Assembly (NCBI GenBank): GCA_030635025.1
Contig: DAOVZQ010000080.1
Location: 1 to 8,780, forward strand
DNA from: a bacterium
GTDB lineage: Bacteria > Krumholzibacteriota > Krumholzibacteriia > LZORAL124-64-63
Reading direction: 5' to 3'
DNA: 8,780 bases
This document shows positions 1-5,365 of this stretch, piece after piece. The notes under the pieces were generated by a model. It saw only the letters and a list, made by a program, of their open reading frames with translations. It searched no databases and had not been told where the DNA came from. The translations under genes and the position numbers were made by a program. Within the stretch, counting starts at the first letter, position 1, and each line of letters begins with the position of its first letter.

Positions 1-163
1 GGGAGAGGATGGCCCATAGAGTCCGATCCGAGGGCTTCAATCGCGGCCGCTTCGCATTCCGCTGGAGGACTTCGAGTTGGTGGCGAAGGGCAACGATCTC
101 CAGGGCCTGGGATTGGTGGGAACGGAGTACGGCAATCAAGTAGTTCGCGAGGTGCTTCAGCAT
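1..163 (-). CDS. Integrase-core transposase, N-terminal part (runs off left edge)
   Basis: Reading leftward from an ATG at 163-161, the frame stays open for 54 codons to the window edge. The protein starts MLKHLANYL and continues through 'ALEIVALRHQLEVLQRNAK' and 'RPRLKPSDRTLWAILS'. The pattern LRHQLxVLQR followed by RPRLxxSDRxLW is the usual N-terminal helical region of the rve/DDE 'integrase core domain' transposases (IS3/IS481-like). The catalytic DDE domain would lie outside the window. Unlike the related copy ending at 2528, this one has no stop or frameshift in the visible part, so it may be an intact gene. No good Shine-Dalgarno is visible. Instead a 5-bp stem (167-171 with 177-181) lies just upstream of the ATG and could limit translation. 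The family is well supported; the exact IS group is inference. Confidence 0.8.
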   Translation of the reverse strand, partial: MLKHLANYLIAVLRSHQSQALEIVALRHQLEVLQRNAKRPRLKPSDRTLWAILS

Positions 164-233
164 GATGGCCGGGTATCGGCCTGATCTTGTATCTCCCTAG
201 TTTTCAGTGCGGACGGAATAAACGACAGGCACA
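1..233 (-). mobile_element. 5' end of an IS with terminal inverted repeat at 211-233
   Basis: The outer end, read on the minus strand from 233, is TGTGCCTGTCGTTTATTCCG. It matches the right end of the element at 7550-7826 essentially base for base and is related to the right end at 2598. About 70 bases of leader separate it from the transposase ATG at 163. The other end is beyond the window, so whether the element is complete cannot be judged. The flanking bases after 233 (AGTTAATTCC) give no target duplication to test without the far end. Confidence 0.8.
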
Positions 234-275
234 AGTTAATTCCAAGTGAAACGCACCTAGGAATCTCGATTCCAA

Positions 276-310
276 GCATAATAAAGGCCCGACCATATCG
301 GTCGGGCCTT
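276..310 (-). terminator. Rho-independent terminator of the envelope gene cluster
   Basis: A perfect 11-bp stem, 284-294 (AAGGCCCGACC) paired with 300-310 (GGTCGGGCCTT), has a 5-base loop. On the minus strand it is followed by TTTATTATG, a modest U-rich tract. It lies about 70 bases past the stop codon at 382, at the end of four consecutive minus-strand genes. On the plus strand the trailing sequence is CCGTATG, so it reads best as a minus-strand terminator. Confidence 0.8.
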
Positions 311-381
311 CCGTATGAGTCGATGGCCTTGTTGGTCAGGCAGTCGGACTCAAAAGGGGGTTCAATCTAGGGAGGGACAGC

Positions 382-849
382 CTAGAAAAAGAACCGACCT
401 CCTAGAGCGGCGTTGATGTCGAAATCGGTATCCGGGGCCAAGTCCATAATTGGAACGACCTCCAGGAATACATCGAAAGCCGACCCGGCGAAGAGATAGT
501 CCAGCCCAAGAGGAAAACGTACGCCGATATTGTCGTCACCCGAGTCGCGCCCTCGATAGCGGACACCGATGCCGTAGTAGAAGGGGAGGGCCCCCTCGTC
601 GACATCGATCGCGTCCATTTTATGCCAGACGTAGTCAGCGTGCATAGTTTCGCCTGCGTCCTTCTTCGTTGACCACGCCAGTCCGAAATTAAAAGCGGTG
701 TTGTTGTTCGACCAGAGTTTGGCGCTCAAGCCGTTGGGCTCTCCCAGCATGACGCCCAGTCCAAAACCGGAGGCGTTGCTCCCGGCGGCCGCTGCGCCTG
801 ATGAAGCCAATGTCACCAGGCAGACCGCGAGCAGTAGATGCTTCTTCAT
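382..849 (-). CDS. Small outer-membrane beta-barrel protein, secreted
   Basis: This is a 155-residue protein with a clear signal peptide (MKKHLLLAVCLVTLASSGAAAA, cleavage near residue 22). The mature part alternates hydrophobic and polar residues, with GLGVMLGEPNGLSAKLW near its start and repeated aromatic/glycine strands. It ends GGRFFF; a terminal phenylalanine is the typical sorting signal of outer-membrane barrels recognised by the BAM machinery. The segment 'DYLFAGSAFDVFLEVVPIMD' followed by 'LAPDTDFDINAALGGRFFF' resembles a family of small single-domain barrels in FCB and related bacteria (DUF3996/opacity-like). An AGAGG Shine-Dalgarno lies about 7 bases before the ATG at 849. It is the last gene of the cluster, 16 bases after the GlsB-like gene and before the hairpin at 284-310. 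No specific substrate or function can be read from the sequence. Confidence 0.8.
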   Translation of the reverse strand: MKKHLLLAVCLVTLASSGAAAAGSNASGFGLGVMLGEPNGLSAKLWSNNNTAFNFGLAWSTKKDAGETMHADYVWHKMDAIDVDEGALPFYYGIGVRYRGRDSGDDNIGVRFPLGLDYLFAGSAFDVFLEVVPIMDLAPDTDFDINAALGGRFFF

Positions 850-865
850 GACAGTTCCTCTCTCC

Positions 866-1105
866 CTACTTTTTAATCAGTCCCACGATCCAGAGCAGGA
901 CGACGGCACCGACGAGCGCGGTTAATAACGAACCGATAAGGCCGCCGCCGCCCACGCCGAGCAGACCGAACAGGAATCCACCCAGTAGGCCGCCGACGAT
1001 TCCGACGACGAGATTGCCCAGCAGGCCGAAACCTCGGCCCTTCATGATTGTACCCGCGAGCCAGCCCGCCAGGGCGCCGATGATCAAGAACAGCAACAGA
1101 TTCAT
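866..1105 (-). CDS. GlsB/YeaQ/YmgE family membrane protein
   Basis: This is a 79-residue, very hydrophobic and glycine-rich protein: MNLLLFLIIGALAGWLAGTI, then MKGRGFGLLGNLVVGIVGGL, then a long run of G and L, ending WIVGLIKK. Three membrane segments can be drawn at about residues 2-20, 27-49 and 56-77. The opening 'IIGALAGWLAGxIMKGRGFGLLGN' and the GN..VGIVGG pattern are the signature of the transglycosylase-associated/GlsB family, small inner-membrane proteins often linked to general stress responses. Length matches the family (about 80 residues). GAGGAG precedes the ATG at 1105 by 7 bases. It follows the lipoprotein gene by 18 bases, so they are probably co-transcribed. The molecular role of the family is poorly known. 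Confidence 0.9.
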   Translation of the reverse strand: MNLLLFLIIGALAGWLAGTIMKGRGFGLLGNLVVGIVGGLLGGFLFGLLGVGGGGLIGSLLTALVGAVVLLWIVGLIKK

Positions 1106-1123
1106 GTCACACTCCTCAACTGG

Positions 1124-1459
1124 TTATTGTGTACGCATCTCTTCGTATGCACTTGTCAACACGGGGTCGGCGGCAATGCGATAGACCATCGACTGGTACT
1201 CGTCGGCCGTCAGGCCATAATCCTCCAGTATCTTGTACATGGTCTCGGGAGCCTTTTCGATGGCGTTCGCGAGCGTCACTGCCTGATGTACCAGCGCTTT
1301 CTGCTCAGGCGTGAGCTTCACCGTGTCGACGACGACCGACTGGGTCTCGTCGACCTGCTCCTCGCGTTCTCCGTCGCCGCACCCTGCAAGACTCGTCGCC
1401 ATGAGCAGGATCAACAGGATCGCCAGACGCTGGCCAGGAATCATTGAAGACATGGTCAT
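1124..1459 (-). CDS. Putative lipoprotein of the envelope cluster
   Basis: This 111-residue protein has a lipoprotein signal: a hydrophobic stretch 'LAILLILLMATS' followed by the lipobox LAGC with Cys27. Residue 28 is G and residue 29 is D; an Asp at +2 would retain the lipoprotein in the inner membrane under the E. coli rule, but here D is at +3, so destination is open. After an acidic linker comes a compact helical domain, 'KLTPEQKALVHQAVTLANAI' then '...YKILEDYGLTADEYQSMVYR', rich in charged residues. I do not recognise a named family, although it resembles small DUF4168-like helical domains. The first ATG (1459-1457) overlaps the TGA of the upstream gene as ATGA, suggesting translational coupling. 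A second ATG at 1453 has better spacing from GAGGGG, so the true start may be two codons later. Confidence 0.75.
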   Translation of the reverse strand: MTMSSMIPGQRLAILLILLMATSLAGCGDGEREEQVDETQSVVVDTVKLTPEQKALVHQAVTLANAIEKAPETMYKILEDYGLTADEYQSMVYRIAADPVLTSAYEEMRTQ

Positions 1460-2052
1460 TTCCCCTCTCCCTTCTCTTTCTTTTTCCGCTCGCCACGATC
1501 CTCGGTTTCGTCGTGGTCGTCCTCGCCGTGGCCGGGGTCCCGGACGACGCTGCCGTCCCGGATGGTCTCGGGATTCGCGTCCTTGACGCGGCCCTTGTCT
1601 TTCAACTGGCCCTTGCCTTTCAACTGGTCCTTGCCGTGACCCTTGCCCTTGCCGCGAAGGCGATGCTCCTCGTGGATCGCCGCGGCCAAATCGCGTCCGC
1701 GCAGGCCCTCGTTCAGCTTCATCTGGACGAAAGCTCCGAAATTGTCCACGGGGCCGTTCTCACGCACGGAGGTGGCGCTCTCCTGAAGGATGACCTCGGT
1801 CTCCGCGGGGGGCAGCTTGCTCCTGATCGATTCCTCGAGGATGACTTTGACATCCTCATCGGGGACACCCGCCTCGCGGGCCACATCGGCCTGTCCGGGT
1901 AGCTTGATGATCTTCAGCATCTCCTCGACCCTGGACAGGCCCGACTTCGCTCGGGCCTCGAGCGAGTCCCGCATGGCGGCATCCTGGGCCTGGGCGACTC
2001 CGGATACCGCCAGCATGGCAGTCATCAGAATCGCGACAATCTTTGTTCGCAT
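1456..2052 (-). CDS. Secreted protein with charged Lys/Gly-rich C-terminal tail
   Basis: This is a 198-residue protein of unrecognised family. Residues 1-22 (MRTKIVAILMTAMLAVSGVAQA) form a signal peptide with an AQA|QD cleavage site. Residues about 30-130 look helical and contain repeated short units such as 'AREAGVPDEDVKVILEES' and 'KLPPAETEVILQESATSV', then 'NFGAFVQMKLNEGLRGRDLA'. From about residue 134 the composition changes sharply to a low-complexity tail: KGKGHGKDQLKGKGQLKDKG, then an acidic patch (GHGEDDHDETEDRGE), then KKKEKGEGK. An excellent Shine-Dalgarno (GAGGAGG) lies 5-6 bases before the ATG at 2052, just below a small hairpin. It is the first gene of the cluster. The tail suggests binding to a polyanion (DNA, polysaccharide or anionic lipid), but that is inference only. 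Confidence 0.75.
   Translation of the reverse strand: MRTKIVAILMTAMLAVSGVAQAQDAAMRDSLEARAKSGLSRVEEMLKIIKLPGQADVAREAGVPDEDVKVILEESIRSKLPPAETEVILQESATSVRENGPVDNFGAFVQMKLNEGLRGRDLAAAIHEEHRLRGKGKGHGKDQLKGKGQLKDKGRVKDANPETIRDGSVVRDPGHGEDDHDETEDRGERKKKEKGEGK
1592..1627 (-). repeat. Two 18-bp tandem units in the charged tail
   Basis: The units 1592-1609 (CCCTTGTCTTTCAACTGG) and 1610-1627 (CCCTTGCCTTTCAACTGG) differ at one base. On the coding strand they give the in-frame six-residue repeats KDQLKG and KGQLKD. Neighbouring bases (CCTTGCCGTGACCCTTGCCC) look like further decayed units. The repeat explains the low-complexity tail and is a likely site of length variation between strains. Confidence 0.8.
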
Positions 2053-2063
2053 GTTTACCTCCT

Positions 2064-2083
2064 CGACACGGCTTCGAGTGTCG
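2064..2083 (-). promoter_or_regulatory. Small hairpin just upstream of the Shine-Dalgarno
   Basis: CGACAC (2064-2069) pairs with GTGTCG (2078-2083) across an 8-base loop. On the minus-strand mRNA the stem ends immediately before GAGGAGGTAAAC and the ATG at 2052. It could stabilise the 5' end or modulate initiation of the whole cluster. It is short and could also be chance. I found no convincing -35/-10 pair between it and 2163. Confidence 0.35.
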
Positions 2084-2193
2084 TGTGAACGACCAAGGAG
2101 CCGTGGGGTGAAATGGCGAGCGCGTCCTGCTTGCCACTATTGGACTATTCATGATGGCAGAATGTCACAAACGGTTTTTTGATCGAATTGATG

Positions 2194-2281
2194 TTGGACT
2201 TGCCTGCCAATTTCCGACATCTCGAGAAGGCTATTTATGTGTAGCCAGGAGGTGTTGTGATGAGCCCTTCCCGCAGACGAT
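2194..2281. repeat. Dispersed repeat B, copy 1
   Basis: The sequence from TTGGACTTGCCTGCC through TATGTGTAGCCAGGAGGTG to CCCGCAGACGA is repeated with about three quarters identity at 5226-5310, and its first third again at 3771-3803. On the plus strand it holds an AGGAGG and ATG that would begin MSPSRRRYS, like the start of an IS3-type OrfA. On the minus strand the same bases continue the damaged transposase frame. It may be a separate IS end or the interior of a deletion derivative. Confidence 0.6.
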
Positions 2282-2528
2282 ACAGTCGCCAGCCAGCCCG
2301 ATGCCACCGAATGACTGTGTCTGGCTAAACGATAGTGAGATGTCGCCGCCACTCTGGTAGAATGCGGGAGAGGATGGCCCATAGAGTCCGATCCGAGGGC
2401 TTCAATCGCGGCCGCTTCGCATTCCGCTGGAGGACTTCGAGTTGACGGCGGAGGACGACGATCTCAAGAGCCAAGGAATGCCTGGCTTTGAGCGCTGATG
2501 GCAGGTAAGTCGCGAGGTGTTTGAGCAT
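2235..2528 (-). pseudogene. Transposase 5' fragment with an in-frame TAG
   Basis: From the ATG at 2528 the frame reads MLKHLATYLPSALKARHSLA, then LEIVVLRRQLEVLQRNAKRP and the TLWAILSRILPEWRRHLTIV block, then a TAG at 2327-2325. Reading past that stop the frame continues PDTVIRWHRAGWRLY, which is the standard continuation in this family (…IVQPETVIRWHRxGFRLYW). The TAG is thus most simply a C-to-T change of an original CAG. After about GWRLY (near 2281) family similarity ends and the frame runs into repeat B, ending at TAA (2237-2235). The catalytic domain is missing, so this is a dead gene. The intact relative is the partial frame ending at 163. Confidence 0.8.
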
Positions 2529-2620
2529 GATGGGCGAGTCTCGGCCTGGTCGCTTAACTCCTTAGTTATCAGTGCGGACGGATTAAATGGTAGGGACACT
2601 GAATCGAAAACGGAGAAATG

Positions 2621-3757
2621 ATGACGGAGATTCTCAGCCTTGGAGTAATCGCCAACGCGCGCAAGGAAAACGAGCACCGGATACCGATCCATCCGGCGCA
2701 CTTCAGCCAGATACCAGATGACCTGGCAGCCAGAATCACCTTCGAGCGGGGGTACGGAATCCCCTTCGGCGTCCCCGACGACGAGATCGCACAGCGCTTT
2801 GGGCCTCTCGCCAGCCGCGAGGAGCTCATGCGCGAATCGGAAATCGTGCTGCTCCCCAAGCCGCTGGTCGAGGATCTCGACGAGATGCGCCAGGGGGGGA
2901 TACTCTGGGGCTGGCCGCACTGTGTTCAGCAGCAGGACATCACCCAGAGGGCCATCGATAGTCGGCTGACCCTGCTCGCGTGGGAGGCGATGTTCACCTG
3001 GAGAGGCGGCGTACAGGACATGCACCTGTTCTACCGCAACAACGAGATGGCGGGGTATTGCGGGGTGATCCACGCCCTGGGGCTCTGTGGGATGGACGGC
3101 TACTATGGCCCGGCGAAAAAGGCGGTGGTGCTGAGCTTCGGCTCGGTGAGTCGCGGCGCGGTCTACGCCCTGCGCGGTCGCGGGATCGAGGAGATCACGG
3201 TTTACACCCAGCGGCCCGCCGCTGCGGTGCACGACCAGGTGCTGGGCTGTCGCTATGGGCAGATGGCCCGCGAGGGCGACCAAGTCGTGGTCTTCGACGA
3301 GGACGGCAATACTCGTCCGATGATCGAGGTCCTGGCCGAGGCCGACGTGATCGCTAACGGGATACTCCAGAACACCGACACCCCGCTGATGTTCATGCTC
3401 CCCGGCGAAGAGCGCCGCCTCAAGCGGGGAGCGCTGATCGTCGACGTGAGCTGCGACCTCAAGATGGGCTTCCCCTTCGCCCGGCCGACCTCCTTCGAGG
3501 AGCCGACCTTCCAAGTCGGCCAGACCACCTACTACGCTGTGGATCACACTCCGAGCTACAGCTGGCGCTCCGCGTCCTGGGAGATATCGCGCGTAGTAGT
3601 CGCCTACCTCAAAAAAGTGATGTCTGGCCCCGAAGCCTGGGACAAAGACGAGACCCTGCGTCGCGCCCTGGAGATCCGGGAAGGCGTGATCCAGAACCCC
3701 AAAGTCCTGTCCTTTCAAAAACGCTCTGCGGAGCCTCCCCACGTCCTGCAGGAATAG
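2621..3757 (+). CDS. Alanine dehydrogenase / N5-(carboxyethyl)ornithine synthase-like oxidoreductase
   Basis: This protein of about 378 residues belongs to the AlaDh/PNT superfamily, NAD(P)-linked dehydrogenases that form or break a C-N bond between a 2-oxo acid and an amino acid. The N-terminal domain has the family opening 'GVIANARKENEHRIPIHPAH' (residues about 9-28) with the conserved Arg, and LLPKP near residue 80 with the active-site-type Lys. The central Rossmann region is GPAKKAVVLSFGSVSRGAVY (about 164-183), a relaxed nucleotide-binding loop as in the carboxyethylornithine synthase branch. Later come LIVDVSCD (about 273-280) and YYAVDHTPS (about 305-313). Length fits the family. GGAG at 2612-2615 is 5 bases before the ATG at 2621 but only 2 before the ATG at 2618, so I prefer 2621. 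Its leader lies only 22 bases from the IS derivative. Substrate is not determined. Confidence 0.8.
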   Translation: MTEILSLGVIANARKENEHRIPIHPAHFSQIPDDLAARITFERGYGIPFGVPDDEIAQRFGPLASREELMRESEIVLLPKPLVEDLDEMRQGGILWGWPHCVQQQDITQRAIDSRLTLLAWEAMFTWRGGVQDMHLFYRNNEMAGYCGVIHALGLCGMDGYYGPAKKAVVLSFGSVSRGAVYALRGRGIEEITVYTQRPAAAVHDQVLGCRYGQMAREGDQVVVFDEDGNTRPMIEVLAEADVIANGILQNTDTPLMFMLPGEERRLKRGALIVDVSCDLKMGFPFARPTSFEEPTFQVGQTTYYAVDHTPSYSWRSASWEISRVVVAYLKKVMSGPEAWDKDETLRRALEIREGVIQNPKVLSFQKRSAEPPHVLQE

Positions 3758-3770
3758 GTGCGGCACAGCA

Positions 3771-3803
3771 TTGGACTTGCTTGCCTTTTTCCGACTTCTC
3801 GAA
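3771..3803. repeat. Dispersed repeat B, short copy
   Basis: TTGGACTTGCTTGCCTTTTT followed by CCGACTTCTCGAA matches the beginning of the copy at 2194 (TTGGACTTGCCTGCCAATTT, CCGACATCTCGAG). Similarity stops after about 33 bases. It starts 13 bases after the stop codon at 3757. That all copies begin at or within a few bases of the same TTGGACTT suggests this is a true element boundary. Confidence 0.5.
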
Positions 3804-3880
3804 TGTGGGAGGAAGAAGAGCTGGGCCGCGGCATAATGAGAACCACATTCAACACCATCTCAGAATAAATTCCGCTGTGC

Positions 3881-3907
3881 GTCCCGCTCGGGGAGCGAGA
3901 CATTTTC
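3881..3907 (+). terminator. Possible terminator after the oxidoreductase gene
   Basis: GTC-C-CGCTC (3881-3889) pairs with GAGCG-A-GAC (3893-3901) around a GGG loop. This is an 8-bp stem with one mismatch, followed by ATTTTC. It lies about 125 bases past the stop at 3757, longer than usual, and the T tract is short. Confidence 0.45.
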
Positions 3908-4017
3908 TCCACGGAATTTTCTCTGTATTTAGAGTTCGACCTAGTCGCCGGATTGAGCCCGTATAAGTGCGTGTTGTCAAAGGGTTAGCGCAGGCGACGT
4001 TTTCGAAGGCCGTCCAG

Positions 4018-4114
4018 GGCTGTTAACTATAATGATCCTATAGAGCCCGAAAATTGCCCCAAAACTCTCTCCCTCTCAGATTTCGTGCTGGTGGGGCATT
4101 TTTGGTTAACAGCC
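4018..4114. repeat. 97-bp inverted-repeat element, possible IS21-like end remnant
   Basis: GGCTGTTAAC (4018-4027) is the exact complement of GTTAACAGCC (4105-4114). Inside it, AAAATTGCCCC (4050-4060) is the near complement of GGGGCATTTTT (4093-4103). The right arm TTTTGGTTAACAGCCG (4100-4115) recurs identically at 5667-5682. Ends carrying repeated AAAATGCCCC boxes next to TGTTAAC are reminiscent of IS21-type termini; this assignment is from memory and unverified. No transposase is present, so it is either two abutting end remnants or a miniature element. Confidence 0.5.
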
Positions 4115-4258
4115 GGGGCGGGCCAGGTATGTAGGGAGTATATTGGTGGAGGGATTTGACCGAGCCAATTCGTTCGCGGTAGGATCCAGCTGAGCTCCAC
4201 AGATCATCTGCTATCACCGACAAGAGATATTGAGTTAGCCCCCCTCGGAGTAATAAAG

Positions 4259-5047
4259 ATGATGGCTGACTACAAGCACCGTAACCACTTTCAAAGAATT
4301 GCCCCAATATATGGAAGTCTACGAACAACCGATATAGAGCCAATTATGTATATCGTACGTCATTTGAAATCTCTAGCTTCTGTTAATGCTCTAGACATTG
4401 GCTGTGTAATGGGGAGAGACACTATATTACTTAGCAAACATTTGCAGAATATAATGTCGTCCATTTATGTAATCGACTATAGTGATACAATGTTGGAACA
4501 ATTCAATCTACGGTTCGCCCAAGAAAGCGTTCATGTGTCTGGCATAATTAGGGCTTCGGCAATGCAGCTCCCAATTAGAAATGAATTACTTAACAGCATA
4601 TTCACGTTCAATGCCATTCATCATTTTGTACTGGAAGAATTCTTGTTCGAAGCAGCCAGGATACTTCAAGATGGCGGAAGTCTGTTCGTCTACACTCGGT
4701 TGAGAAGCCAGAATAGTCGGAATATATGGGGAAGATATTTCCCCTCGTTCACTTCAAAGGAGACACGGCTTTATGAAGCAGATGAGCTGAAAGATGCAGT
4801 AGATAAGAGTCCGGGTATGAAGCTACAAGAAACGAAAACTTTTGAGTTCACTCGTAAAAGTAACTTGGAACGTCTCTGCGAACAAGCAATGAGTCATCAT
4901 TACTCCACCTTTGATTTGTACTCCCCGGGAGAATTCAAATATGCCCTCAAGCATTTTAAAAACAACATGCTAGATTATTTCAATGACCCACATGATATCC
5001 AATGGGTTGATGAAAATATATTGCTGATCCTTAAAAAGGTGGGCTAA
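4259..5047 (+). CDS. Class I SAM-dependent methyltransferase, AT-rich
   Basis: This 262-residue protein has the layout of a UbiE/type 11-like methyltransferase. Motif I is ALDIGCVMGRDT (residues 44-55); the usual GCGTGR loop has become GCVMGR, keeping the first and last glycines. IYVIDYSDTML (69-79) carries the acidic residue that normally binds the ribose of SAM. SAMQLPI (100-106) is the motif before the adenine-side loop. FTFNAIHHF (115-123) and EAARILQDGGSLFVYTR (131-147) are the post-motif strands. The C-terminal 110 residues give no substrate clue. GGAG at 4247-4250 is 8 bases before the ATG at 4259. Codon use is rich in ATA, TTA, AGA and AAT, unlike neighbouring genes, which points to recent acquisition. 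It stands alone between mobile remnants. The substrate is unknown. Confidence 0.85.
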   Translation: MMADYKHRNHFQRIAPIYGSLRTTDIEPIMYIVRHLKSLASVNALDIGCVMGRDTILLSKHLQNIMSSIYVIDYSDTMLEQFNLRFAQESVHVSGIIRASAMQLPIRNELLNSIFTFNAIHHFVLEEFLFEAARILQDGGSLFVYTRLRSQNSRNIWGRYFPSFTSKETRLYEADELKDAVDKSPGMKLQETKTFEFTRKSNLERLCEQAMSHHYSTFDLYSPGEFKYALKHFKNNMLDYFNDPHDIQWVDENILLILKKVG

Positions 5048-5181
5048 CAAGTCAATGCAATCAACTATATACGCACCCGCGATTACAGTCGGATAAAATA
5101 AGCGTGTATTGTAAACGCCGGTCCAATAGTGCGGCATCAATGACAGTATTAACACCCTTGCCAAAGGAGCGTCATCACCGT

Positions 5182-5310
5182 TGTCGCTACCGATTATTCC
5201 ATCCGAGTGAATCGTGAGCCAGTTAGTGTACTTGCCTGCTATTCCGACATCCCGAAAAGGCTGCTTATGTGTAGCCAGGAGTTGTTGAGATGAGTTCCTC
5301 ACCGCAGCCA
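5182..5310 (-). mobile_element. IS end fragment fused to repeat B
   Basis: 5182-5220 (TGTCGCTACCGATTATTCCA then TCCGAGTGAATCGTGAGCC) matches the left end of the element at 7550-7588 (TGTCCCTACCATTTATTCCA then TCCGAGTGAATCGTGGGCC). In that copy this is the terminal repeat plus the transposase 3' untranslated bases. Here the transposase C-terminus is missing and repeat B begins within ten bases. No matching right end is found downstream; the copy appears cut before the palindrome at 5342. The 134 bases between the methyltransferase stop and 5182 hold nothing recognisable. Confidence 0.65.
5226..5310. repeat. Dispersed repeat B, copy 2
   Basis: From GTGTACTTGCCTGCT through TTATGTGTAGCCAGGAGTTG and GATGAGTTCCTCACCGCAG this aligns with 2194-2281, with small indels. 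The frames in the two copies are not preserved relative to each other, so neither strand appears to be coding now. Both copies sit next to the same kind of IS end. Confidence 0.6.
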
Positions 5311-5341
5311 TAATGGTCTGCAATCGGCCGGCGGCGGCATG

Positions 5342-5361
5342 GAGTTTACACGTGTAAACTC
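5342..5361. promoter_or_regulatory. Perfect 20-bp palindrome GAGTTTACACGTGTAAACTC
   Basis: The ten bases GAGTTTACAC are followed directly by their exact complement GTGTAAACTC, with no loop. A zero-loop, AT-flanked palindrome of this kind is typical of a dimeric repressor operator rather than a terminator, and no T run follows. It lies 4 bases beyond the stop codon of the fic remnant. It may be the operator of a lost neighbouring gene or toxin-antitoxin unit; that role is inference. Confidence 0.55.
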
Positions 5362-5365
5362 GGAC

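Larger units (their letters stand above)
2163..2598 (-). mobile_element. Defective 436-bp IS derivative with both ends
   Basis: The right end read inward from 2598 is TGTCCCTACCATTTAATCCG, very close to the left end at 7550 (TGTCCCTACCATTTATTCCA). The left end at 2163 (TGTCACAAACGGTTTTTTGA) is more diverged but matches the end at 5182 at about 15 of the first 22 bases. Between them lie a mutated transposase 5' portion (2235-2528) and an 85-90 bp segment shared with 5226-5310. The first 83 bases at the left edge of the window are almost identical to 2366 onwards. The immediate flanks, CAGAA on the left and CTGAA on the right, agree at 4 of 5 bases, a possible decayed target duplication. The element fills the gap between the divergent genes at 2052 and 2621. 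Confidence 0.7.
3758..4258. other. 500-bp gene-free stretch with repeat debris
   Basis: No convincing coding frame was found here. It holds a fragment of repeat B (3771-3803), a terminator-like hairpin (3881-3907) and a 97-bp inverted-repeat element (4018-4114). Base composition shifts from GC-rich to AT-rich across it, marking the transition into the methyltransferase island. The last 140 bases (4115-4258) show nothing recognisable except the Shine-Dalgarno of the next gene. Confidence 0.6.

Noticed and set aside
1592..1660. Possible CRISPR-like short repeats
   Set aside because: The units are 18 bp, tandem without spacers, and encode in-frame KDQLKG-type repeats of the charged tail.
1444..1902. 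Long plus-strand open frame opposite the secreted-protein gene
   Set aside because: It is antisense to a gene with a clear signal peptide and an excellent Shine-Dalgarno. Its own protein is a low-complexity mirror of the tandem repeats.
2090..2162. Sigma-54 type promoter (TGGCAAG) for the envelope cluster
   Set aside because: The GC element is present on the minus strand, but the required TTGC box at the right spacing is missing.
2402..3766. 454-codon minus-strand open frame across the oxidoreductase gene
   Set aside because: It is antisense to a well-recognised AlaDh/CEOS-type protein, has no family motif, and arises from the strong codon bias of a GC-rich gene. It also runs through the IS derivative.
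4970..5323. 117-codon minus-strand frame over the methyltransferase end and the IS fragment
   Set aside because: It crosses the IS end at 5182 and repeat B, has no Shine-Dalgarno and no recognisable domain.
5342..5361. Palindrome as a terminator of the fic fragment
   Set aside because: It has no loop, is AT-rich, and is not followed by a T tract on either strand.
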